Below, in pieces: positions 42,429 to 49,817 of a stretch of 64,000 nucleotides of DNA. The stretch comes from Cognatundibacterium curvum. Its GTDB lineage: Bacteria > Pseudomonadota > Gammaproteobacteria > Burkholderiales > Burkholderiaceae_D. The stretch lies in NCBI RefSeq assembly GCF_014284235.1, contig NZ_JACOGD010000002.1, forward strand, positions 62,001 to 126,000, in the 5' to 3' direction. A program made the translations under genes and the position numbers. Below the pieces are notes generated by a model that worked only from the letters and a program-made list of their open reading frames with translations, was not told the DNA's origin and did not search any database. Each line of letters starts with the position of its first letter. Within the stretch, counting starts at the first letter, position 1.

Positions 42429-43580
42429 ATGTTGACCTTACAGCTAAGTGAATTTTCTCTGGACCGTTTTCTGGCGGAATACTGGCAGCAAAAGCCAGTG
42501 CTGATACGCCAGGGTTTCCCGGCTTTTCGTGATCTGATCAGTCCGGATGAACTGGCCGGGCTGGCCTGTGAGCCGCAAATAGACTCGCGTCTGATCAGTC
42601 GCCGTAACGGCGAGTGGCAGGCCGAGCGTGGCCCGTTTCAGGATTACAGCCACTTGGGCGAGCGCGACTGGACACTGGTGGTGCAGGCGGTCGATCACTG
42701 GTCGCCGGACGTGGCTGAGCTGGTGCAGGCTTTCGCTTTTATTCCTAAGTGGCGACTCGATGATGTGATGATCAGTTTCGCCGCACCCGGCGGCGGAGTC
42801 GGGCCGCATATCGATTTATATGATGTGTTTATTTGCCAGGGCTCAGGTAAGCGCCACTGGCGTGTCGGTGATCGTGGCGCGCATCGCCAGTTCGCAGCCC
42901 ATCCTGCGCTGCTTCATACCGATCCCTTCGCGCCCATTATCGATGCTGTGGTCGAGGCGGGTGATGTTCTGTATATCCCGCCCGGTTTCCCGCATGAAGG
43001 CCTGAGTCTGGACAGTTCCATGAGTTTTTCGGTTGGCTTTCGCAGCCGCTCGGCCAGCGACATGCTGAGTGGCCTGGCGGATTACCTGATCGACCACGAA
43101 CTCGGCAAGGATCTGATCAGCGATCCACGGCGCGAGGCGCATCAGCAGCAGGGTTACATCAATCGCAGCGATTTCGCCATGATACGGGCGCAGATGCAAA
43201 GTGTGCTCAATGATGACGCGCTGATGGCGGATGTAATTGGCAGCCTGTTGTCTACCACCCGCAGCGAACTGGATTTGCAAGCGATGGAGCCGCCACTGGA
43301 AGCGGATGAATTGCTGGCCGCCCTAGAGGAGCAGCAACTGCGCCGTACCGGTGGTCTGCGGTGCTTTTATCTGGAGCCACAGATCAGCGAGGGCATTTGC
43401 TACGTCGATGGTGAGCGTCATACTTTCGGCGCAGCCCTCAGCGAGGCGGTACGCACACTGTGTAATCACGATGTGATCGGACTCGCGAATCTGGGTTCGG
43501 CCCTACAGCAGACGCAGTTCCTGACTACCTTGCTGCAATGGGTGAATCAGGGTTACTGGTATCTGGATGAGCCGGATTAA
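42429..43580 (+). CDS. roxA: Ribosomal protein 2-oxoglutarate oxygenase, RoxA/YcfD type
   Basis: A 383-residue JmjC-type cupin dioxygenase. Fe-binding HxD is in GGGVGPHIDLYDVFICQ and the distal His in DVLYIPPGFPHEGLSL. The N-terminus (FLAEYWQQKPVLIRQGFP) and the C-terminal winged-helix-like domain fit YcfD, which hydroxylates an Arg of ribosomal protein L16. It ends at a strong bidirectional terminator. Confidence 0.92.
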   Translation: MLTLQLSEFSLDRFLAEYWQQKPVLIRQGFPAFRDLISPDELAGLACEPQIDSRLISRRNGEWQAERGPFQDYSHLGERDWTLVVQAVDHWSPDVAELVQAFAFIPKWRLDDVMISFAAPGGGVGPHIDLYDVFICQGSGKRHWRVGDRGAHRQFAAHPALLHTDPFAPIIDAVVEAGDVLYIPPGFPHEGLSLDSSMSFSVGFRSRSASDMLSGLADYLIDHELGKDLISDPRREAHQQQGYINRSDFAMIRAQMQSVLNDDALMADVIGSLLSTTRSELDLQAMEPPLEADELLAALEEQQLRRTGGLRCFYLEPQISEGICYVDGERHTFGAALSEAVRTLCNHDVIGLANLGSALQQTQFLTTLLQWVNQGYWYLDEPD

Positions 43581-43608
43581 GCATAAAATTAAGCATTAAA
43601 TTAAGCAT

Positions 43609-43650
43609 GAAAAAACGCCGCTGAAACTAAATCTCAGCGGCGTTTTTTTT
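43609..43650. terminator. Bidirectional terminator between roxA and the nitronate monooxygenase gene
   Basis: AAAAAACGCCGCTGA and TCAGCGGCGTTTTTTTT form a 9-bp GC stem with A- and T-runs on both sides, serving the two convergent genes. Confidence 0.92.
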
Positions 43651-43673
43651 AACTTTAGTACTGCGTACTTACA

Positions 43674-44918
43674 TCAGGCAGGTAAAGCGATCTGGTTATC
43701 GGTACTGAATTGGTAATCGCGGAATACATGCTCAGCACTCAGTAACTGATAGCTGCCATCCGGGTTTTTACGGGTGGTGTCTTTCAGACGATACGTGGTT
43801 TGGCCGCAAGTCCAGCATTTGAAGTTACGCATGTGGGTACACAGACAGGTTTTGTCCATCACCACTACTTTTTTCGCATCCGGATGGGCAGCAACTTCGC
43901 GGTTGTACGAGGTAATGTAGGCGCAATTGCCGTTGCCATCGAGCAGATAGCCATAAGATTCACAACCCGGACGCACGCCGTCACCGATGGCCGGCGTATT
44001 TTTCAGCATACGCATAGGATAGCCAGTCGGGGAAATATGATTGACTTCGATATCCTGTTCGCTGGCTTTGAAATATTCCTGTTTCACATCGGCGGGCAAA
44101 CCGCATTCATTGGTCACGGTAAAGCGGGTTGCAACCTGCACGCCAGCTGCACCGTTTTCCAGGAAAGCGACGGCATCGCTGCCGGTGAAAATACCGCCAG
44201 CGGCGATCAGTGGAATATCGAGCTGCTCAGCCTGCAGCCATTGATGAATTTCAGTGATGATGGTTTGCAGATCAAATTCTGCCCAGTCGTCACCGAAGCC
44301 CAGATGGCCACCAGCCAGCGGGCCTTCGACGATCACATAATCCGGCAGACGGTTCAGTCTGGCATTTTTACGCAGGAATAACTGCAGCGCGCGCAAGGAC
44401 GAGACGATGATGCCCAGTTTGGCCTCACGGAAGCGCGGATGATCAGCCATCAGACCGAAGGAGCTCAGATGCAGACCTGCACTCAGGGTGATGCCATCGA
44501 TACCCCCATCCAGTGCGGCTTCCAGCCTGACCTTCAGGGTTTCACGCGGGCCGTTCATGGTCAGCTTTTCCATGCAGTTCACGAATATCATGCCTGAGCC
44601 TTGTTTGGCTTCCATGGTTTTCCCTACGTGCAGACGGGTCGCTTCGGCCAGATGCTCGAGGTTGAACTTGATGTCCGTTTTGTCGGAGTTATTGATGTTG
44701 TACTTATAGAAGCGGGTTTTTTCTTTGATATAGCTGGTGTCAAAACGACGGTCAGACACATCATGCACCATGGCGTCAGAAATATGCCCGATGCCACCCA
44801 GGCGTGCGGCGACCAATGCCAGTTCAGCGGTGGAAATATCCACGCCCATCCCACCAATCATGATAGGAACCAGTTCATCTTTGCCTAGCTTCAGGCGGAA
44901 ATCATCTACTCGTTTCAT
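43674..44918 (-). CDS. Nitronate monooxygenase / NPD-family FMN enzyme
   Basis: About 414 residues from the ATG at 44918 (AAGGA ribosome site). TIM-barrel FMN enzyme of the 2-nitropropane dioxygenase group: PIMIGGMGVDISTAELALVAARLGGIGHIS, VIVEGPLAGGHLGFG, PLIAAGGIFTGSDAVAFLENGAAGVQVATRF. A C-terminal Cys cluster (CLCTHMRNFKCWTCG) is unusual for simple nitronate monooxygenases and may bind a metal. The substrate is uncertain; enoyl-reductase-like members exist in the same family. Confidence 0.85.
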   Translation of the reverse strand: MKRVDDFRLKLGKDELVPIMIGGMGVDISTAELALVAARLGGIGHISDAMVHDVSDRRFDTSYIKEKTRFYKYNINNSDKTDIKFNLEHLAEATRLHVGKTMEAKQGSGMIFVNCMEKLTMNGPRETLKVRLEAALDGGIDGITLSAGLHLSSFGLMADHPRFREAKLGIIVSSLRALQLFLRKNARLNRLPDYVIVEGPLAGGHLGFGDDWAEFDLQTIITEIHQWLQAEQLDIPLIAAGGIFTGSDAVAFLENGAAGVQVATRFTVTNECGLPADVKQEYFKASEQDIEVNHISPTGYPMRMLKNTPAIGDGVRPGCESYGYLLDGNGNCAYITSYNREVAAHPDAKKVVVMDKTCLCTHMRNFKCWTCGQTTYRLKDTTRKNPDGSYQLLSAEHVFRDYQFSTDNQIALPA

Positions 44919-45272
44919 TGCTATCCTTGACACATTGAGCTCAAAAGTCGCACCTGGTTACGGGGTCGCGCATCCGGTGAAGCCGCCTGCCAGAGCGGCG
45001 GCGCCCCAGATTGTATGCCAGCCTACGACGTGATTGTGAATAATTTAGTGCAGCGAACTGCTGAATTTTTGTGCAAATTGTGAGTGAAATCGATGTGAAA
45101 AAACTTGCATAAAAATTATCATCTCCGATGTTGTGAACAGCTAAGCGATGAAGACATGTAATTGTCTAGAGTTAGACTGTTTTCTCTAATTTAATTTCTT
45201 TGCCTGGATGAAAGAAATGCTGGCAACTAAGCTGAAAACGCATCCCATACCAGAAATTTTTTTTCTGCTGAC

Positions 45273-45286
45273 TTGATTTCCATCAA
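45273..45286. promoter_or_regulatory. Perfect FNR/ANR-type box
   Basis: TTGAT-TTCC-ATCAA fits the FNR consensus TTGATNNNNATCAA exactly. It lies in the 700-bp gene-free stretch 44934-45637, about 350 bp upstream of the phospholipase-like gene. That stretch is AT-rich around 45040-45270 and shows no supportable ORF. Oxygen-dependent control of the downstream operon is inferred. Confidence 0.5.
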
Positions 45287-45637
45287 GCGAATTTGCGCAG
45301 ATTTTACCTGCACTGCAAAAATTCTGCTGCAGCCTAATCTGCCTGAAAACTATGTCAGGCGTATGAAAAAACTTAGATGTGACTGCCTAGTGATTCGGAT
45401 TGAGGCAGAAGCTGAAGCGCAGTTCAATAGCGTCTCTGTCTTACCCATGATGCTGATGCGGCGATCCCGTTGTCAGCATAGTTTGAGGACAGACGTAAGG
45501 CCGTTTGCATGATGTGATGGCGTATGCCTGATCATCCTGGTGCGATGTTGCCAGGGGTTCTGCTGCCGTACTTTGTGAGAATTGGATTGCGTCCGTTCTT
45601 TTGATTGTGTTTTTTGTTTTGAAACCAAGGAAAAACA

Positions 45638-46660
45638 ATGAAATCAGTCTTCAAAGTGACAGCGCTCACGCTCGCTCTGTGCGCCAGTTTGCCAGCTTCA
45701 GCATTTCAGCAGGAAACCCATAGACGCATCGCCATTGATGCCGTCAACTTCATGAAAAACAATCCGGGCAAAACCAATTTTGCCAAATTGCAGGCCGGAT
45801 TGAACAAAGCAGGTATTACGCTGGATCAGTTTGCCACCGCCATGGGCCAGGGTGCCTATGATGTGGATGATTTTGCGGATACTTATCTGTGTGGCGCCAC
45901 CACTGGCAGCTGTGTACTGGCACCGGTCTGGGGTGCTGCACAAAGCATCGTGAAATACACGTCTTACTGGCATTTTCAAAACCATACTGCAGGCGCCGAT
46001 GTGCATGGTAATCCGTTTGGTGGCTATAACTATGCCAAGCTGACCGTGGCGGGTGATATCGATAAGCTGGCGGCGACCTGGCTGGTTGGCGATTATCTGG
46101 ATGACGGTCCTGGCGGCCTCAAGGGCTGGTTTGGCGACAGCAGCAAATACAATAGCTACGGCATCACGGAAGCACGCTACCGCCACGGTGGCTACTCCAC
46201 ACCGCAGCAATATGCCGATTTTGAAACTGCACCGTTTCAGCCTATCGATAATCTGGCGCAGTACTGGTTCCAGCAATTCCTGACTAAGCCCAGCTTGCAA
46301 AGCCTGGGTTTTGTAATGCACTCGACTGACTTGCTGCAACCGCATCACACCTGGACCACTTCAGCCCGTAATCACTCGGGCTGGGAGCAATGGGTCAATG
46401 ACTATTACTACAGCCAGAATCTGAATGACAGCGCATTGGTCAACGCTGCACTGGCCGACTTCACTCCACTGAGCGCAACAGCGACGGATATCCGTCCTTT
46501 GTTAACGCAGGGCGGCACTTACTCGTATCAGAATGGTGGCATCGTATTGTCATCGACCGATCAGAATGACCGGGTACAAGTCGCTAAAAAAGTGGTGCCT
46601 CACGCGATCGCGATGATGGTACATGTGCTTAACCGTGCGGCAGAACGTCTGGCGAACTAA
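45638..46660 (+). CDS. Secreted zinc-dependent phospholipase C-like protein
   Basis: A 340-residue protein with a clear Sec signal (MKSVFKVTALTLALCASLPASA-FQ). The mature start FQQETHRRIAIDAVNFM, the central WHFQNH and VGDYLDD, and the late FVMHSTDLLQPHHTWTT are His/Asp-rich segments like those of the zinc-dependent phospholipase C / S1-P1 nuclease superfamily. Substrate class is uncertain. Two downstream genes (parvulin, membrane-anchored protein) are tightly spaced and may serve its folding or export. Confidence 0.7.
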   Translation: MKSVFKVTALTLALCASLPASAFQQETHRRIAIDAVNFMKNNPGKTNFAKLQAGLNKAGITLDQFATAMGQGAYDVDDFADTYLCGATTGSCVLAPVWGAAQSIVKYTSYWHFQNHTAGADVHGNPFGGYNYAKLTVAGDIDKLAATWLVGDYLDDGPGGLKGWFGDSSKYNSYGITEARYRHGGYSTPQQYADFETAPFQPIDNLAQYWFQQFLTKPSLQSLGFVMHSTDLLQPHHTWTTSARNHSGWEQWVNDYYYSQNLNDSALVNAALADFTPLSATATDIRPLLTQGGTYSYQNGGIVLSSTDQNDRVQVAKKVVPHAIAMMVHVLNRAAERLAN

Positions 46661-46661
46661 G

Positions 46662-48011
46662 ATGTGGAATTCACGCATAGCGCGTGCCAACAAGCGGTGC
46701 CTGCACCGCTTGTTGTGCGCAGCAGTCGGGCTGCTGACTGCATTCGGACTGGCCTCAGTTGCCAGTGCCTCGGTATTGGCAAAAGTAGATGGGCAAGCTG
46801 TGCATCAGCTGACTGTGGATGTGATGCTGCAAATGGCGCAGCAGCAGGATGCTGGCGCGACGAAAGCAGCGGTACTGGAAGAAATCATCAGTAACCGCAG
46901 TCTGGTGCGTGCTGCGCACAAACGTTTTGCAGGACTGGATTTACAGGCTGGCGCGAAAAGGGTGGGTTTTGATCCTGCGGTTGCGGCTGATGATCAGCTC
47001 GCGGCCGCTTTGCGTTCAGCTTATCTGCAGCCTTTGGAGGCGGGATTGAAAGCGTTGCCCGGTGCCAGTTTGCAGGGCAAAGTGAGCGCGGAGTATCCGG
47101 TCACCGAACAGGATTGGAAAAAACTGCTGGGTGCTGACGATAAGCTGATTGTGGAATATCGCTGGAATGAAGCACAGTTGAAAACAGCGCAGCAAATCAT
47201 CGTGCTGCGTTCAAGTCTGGCGCCAGGCGGTGTGATCACGCTGGCCGATGTGTATCAACGCCAGAATGTACAGGGACGGGTCGAACTGTTTGCGCGTAAT
47301 CAGGCTTTTGTGCGCCAGCAAGCCATGCTGTATTTGAGCCAGCGTTATGTGCAGGACTGGGCGGAGCAGCGTTTTGGCAGTGCTGCCGTGGCGGATTTGC
47401 GGCAGGCTTTGCAAGAGCAAAACCAGGTGCGCGCTTTGCTGGCATTGCATGGCATAGGCGCTGATATCGACGCTGAAAGTCCGGTACTGAATAGCTTGGC
47501 CAAACAAGTTAAAGCGGCTGAGATTCAGAGCTATTACCGTCAGCATAAAGAAGAATTCAAACGCATCGCTGCGATACGCGCCAGACACATCCGGGTAGCA
47601 GATCAGGCTACCGCAGAACGGATAGTGCAAGAGGCGCGGCGTGGTCAGGATTTCGCCGCATTAGCGCGCCAGTGGTCGATTGCACCAGACGCGGCCAGCG
47701 GCGGTGATCTGGGTGAAATCCGGCATCAGGGCAAACTCAGCTGGTTGCAGGAACTCGCAATGATGCAGGAACCGGGGCAGGTGTCGCCGCCGTTCCGGGC
47801 TGCAGTCGGTCCGCATGAGCCTGCTTATTGGGAAGTGATTCTGGTCAGCCAGCGTCAGGACGGCTACCAGCCTGCGGATTCTGAATCTGTACGCTATCTG
47901 GCCAGCCGCGCTATCGCACAGGAAAAAGCCGTGCAGCAGATACGTGAGTTACAGTGCAGCGCGAGGCAGGCAGCAAAGGTCGAATACCTGATGGCCGGGA
48001 GTTCGACATGA
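46662..48011 (+). CDS. Periplasmic parvulin-type peptidyl-prolyl isomerase
   Basis: About 449 residues from the ATG one base after the phospholipase-like stop. A signal peptide (RLLCAAVGLLTAFGLASVASA) is followed by a SurA/PrsA-like layout: a long helical chaperone region (~30-310) and one parvulin domain (RARHIRVADQATAERIVQEARRGQDFAALARQWSIAPDAASGGDLGEIRHQGKL, ~320-375). It should catalyse prolyl isomerisation and chaperone an exported client, plausibly the phospholipase-like protein. Confidence 0.82.
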   Translation: MWNSRIARANKRCLHRLLCAAVGLLTAFGLASVASASVLAKVDGQAVHQLTVDVMLQMAQQQDAGATKAAVLEEIISNRSLVRAAHKRFAGLDLQAGAKRVGFDPAVAADDQLAAALRSAYLQPLEAGLKALPGASLQGKVSAEYPVTEQDWKKLLGADDKLIVEYRWNEAQLKTAQQIIVLRSSLAPGGVITLADVYQRQNVQGRVELFARNQAFVRQQAMLYLSQRYVQDWAEQRFGSAAVADLRQALQEQNQVRALLALHGIGADIDAESPVLNSLAKQVKAAEIQSYYRQHKEEFKRIAAIRARHIRVADQATAERIVQEARRGQDFAALARQWSIAPDAASGGDLGEIRHQGKLSWLQELAMMQEPGQVSPPFRAAVGPHEPAYWEVILVSQRQDGYQPADSESVRYLASRAIAQEKAVQQIRELQCSARQAAKVEYLMAGSST

Positions 48012-48580
48012 TGCGCCGCGCCTGGCTCTGGGTCGTGTTACTGGCATTGGGTTTGCTGCTACTTGCGCGCCTGTTGTTTGATGACGGCAGCGCGCCACAA
48101 GCAGCAGATCACAATCTGACTGCGGTAAGCAGTCAGTCAGGGACACAACTAAGCCAGCAGCACAGCACGAAAACCGCAAGCTGGCCACCGCCATTTCCAG
48201 AACCCAAGCGCGTGCCTTTACTCGATACCGGTCCTGCCATGCCAGCGGCGCAGAGCCTGGCTGCGACCCGCTATGGCGACCCGCGCAGCCCGCCGATAGA
48301 ACGCAATACCCAGCGTCCGCTACAGCCTACGCGCGAAGAATTGGCCGATCCCCAGGCGTATCAGCGTTATGAGGCGAATCAGCATCAGCAATTACTGGCC
48401 TCGTTTGCCGATGCGGCGCAACAGGAAGTGCCGCGCCTGTTGAGCGACATAGAGCGTGGACGGCAAAGCGGAATCGATCCGGTAGCGATCGCTAAGATGG
48501 AAGAAAAAGCACGCAGGCTGGCTGCGCTGGAGCAGGAATTGCGCCAACAGCATCCGGAATGGAAGCGCACTCAGCGCTAA
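48008..48580 (+). CDS. Membrane-anchored protein of unknown function
   Basis: A 190-residue protein whose start overlaps the parvulin stop (ATGA). One N-terminal membrane helix (AWLWVVLLALGLLLLARLLF) is followed by a Ser/Pro-rich linker and a helical C-terminus (LLASFADAAQQEVPRLLSDIERGRQSGIDPVAIAKMEEKARRLAALEQELRQQ). An anchored helix arm recalls lipase-specific foldases in layout only; no sequence match is claimed. It is the last gene of the three-gene unit. Confidence 0.7.
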   Translation: MMRRAWLWVVLLALGLLLLARLLFDDGSAPQAADHNLTAVSSQSGTQLSQQHSTKTASWPPPFPEPKRVPLLDTGPAMPAAQSLAATRYGDPRSPPIERNTQRPLQPTREELADPQAYQRYEANQHQQLLASFADAAQQEVPRLLSDIERGRQSGIDPVAIAKMEEKARRLAALEQELRQQHPEWKRTQR

Positions 48581-48595
48581 ATCAGCGCCAAAACA

Positions 48596-49615
48596 TTAAC
48601 GCTGATTCCAGCGCAGTTTTTTCCAGCTGCTTTGCTGTGCCGGGGTCAGGAAAGTCCAGGCCAGCAGGCGGCTTTGCTTATTGCCCTGACCCATAGCGAT
48701 TTCGCGCCAGTCCTGAACCTTGAGTTGTTTGAGTCGTGCTTTGAGTGCAGGCAGATGTTCAGCCTTGGCCACCAGGCTGGAATACCAATAGCAATGGGCA
48801 GGGAAGAGTGCGCTTTCATCCATCATTTGCAGGATGAAGGCAAGCTCACCGCCTGGGCACCAGAGTTCTGCATCCTTACCACCAAAATTGAGTACGGCTG
48901 ATTGTGCTGCCTGCTTTTTTGGAGCCGCGCTGGCCTTGCCTAATTGCCGCCATTTACGCTCTGAGCCAGCCGCGGCTTCTTGTGGCGAACGATGAAATGG
49001 TGGATTGCACAGCGTCACATCAAACCATTCCCCTTGCTGCAGGATATTCTTGAAAATAGCGCCAGGGTCAGGCTGCTGCCGCAAAGCGATACGGCTGGCA
49101 TGGCTAGGATTCTGACTTAGCAAAACGCTGGCATGAGCCAGCGACGCCGGATTGATATCGGTTGCGACAAACTGCCAGCCATAGTCTGCGCTGCCTAGCA
49201 AAGGATAAATCAGACTGGAGCCGGTACCGATGTCCAACACCTGTATGCCGTTCGCAGCTGGCAGCCGTCCACCATGGCTATCACTCAGTAAATCCGCCAG
49301 ATGATGCAGATAATCGGCGCGTCCCGGTATTGCGGGACAGAGCTGTCCTTCTAATACCGACCAGTTCTGTACGCCGTAGTCTGCTTGCAGGATGGCGCGG
49401 TTTAGCATGAACACCGCAGCCGGATTGGCAAAATCAACGCTGAGACCATGCGCAGTCTGCACCAGAAATTCCTTGAGTCCAGGCTCGCTTGCGCACAAAG
49501 CGCTCAGGTCGTAACGTCCCTGATGGCGGTTGCGTGGATGTAGCTGAGCGCTGGCTCTCTTGTCGCTCTTGGCTGCGTGTTTGGCTGGAGGGCTGGGTTT
49601 GCGGGGTGCAGGCAT
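48596..49615 (-). CDS. rlmF: 23S rRNA (adenine(1618)-N6)-methyltransferase
   Basis: A 339-residue RlmF: a basic N-terminus (HPRNRHQGRYDLSAL), VLDIGTGSSLIYPLLG for SAM binding, VATDINPASLAHA, catalytic NPPF in DVTLCNPPFHRSP, and the GGKDAELWCPGGELAFI block. It methylates A1618 (now A1618-N6) of 23S rRNA before or during 50S assembly. An unusually perfect inverted repeat lies 19-64 bp upstream of its start. Confidence 0.95.
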   Translation of the reverse strand: MPAPRKPSPPAKHAAKSDKRASAQLHPRNRHQGRYDLSALCASEPGLKEFLVQTAHGLSVDFANPAAVFMLNRAILQADYGVQNWSVLEGQLCPAIPGRADYLHHLADLLSDSHGGRLPAANGIQVLDIGTGSSLIYPLLGSADYGWQFVATDINPASLAHASVLLSQNPSHASRIALRQQPDPGAIFKNILQQGEWFDVTLCNPPFHRSPQEAAAGSERKWRQLGKASAAPKKQAAQSAVLNFGGKDAELWCPGGELAFILQMMDESALFPAHCYWYSSLVAKAEHLPALKARLKQLKVQDWREIAMGQGNKQSRLLAWTFLTPAQQSSWKKLRWNQR

Positions 49616-49633
49616 GATAAGTCCATGAGGTTT

Positions 49634-49679
49634 GGGCCAGTTAACATTTAAATTGCGTAATTTAAATGTTAACTGGCCC
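49634..49679. repeat. Perfect 21-bp inverted repeat with 4-base loop
   Basis: The arms 49634-49654 and 49659-49679 are exactly complementary (GGGCCAGTTAACATTTAAAT...) around GCGT. There is no T-run on either side. It lies in the rlmF upstream region and could be an operator, a leader hairpin or a small mobile repeat. Confidence 0.85.
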
Positions 49680-49717
49680 TAGGCTCAGCATTTTGACATA
49701 AACCCACAGTGCAGCCC

Positions 49718-49745
49718 AAAAAAAGCCTCCGTCATTGACGGAGGC
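49718..49745 (-). terminator. Terminator of the phoD-like gene
   Basis: GCCTCCGTC-AAT-GACGGAGGC followed by seven T on the minus strand. Confidence 0.9.
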
Positions 49746-49817
49746 AAGAGTAAATACCGGGAGTTATTCAATCCGGGCTCAGCCTGGGGATAGGCTGAGC
49801 TACGGTTGACAGCCTGA

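Noticed and set aside
45273-45512. A 79-residue ORF upstream of the phospholipase-like gene
   Set aside because: No ribosome site, odd composition, and it starts within the FNR-like box; likely chance.
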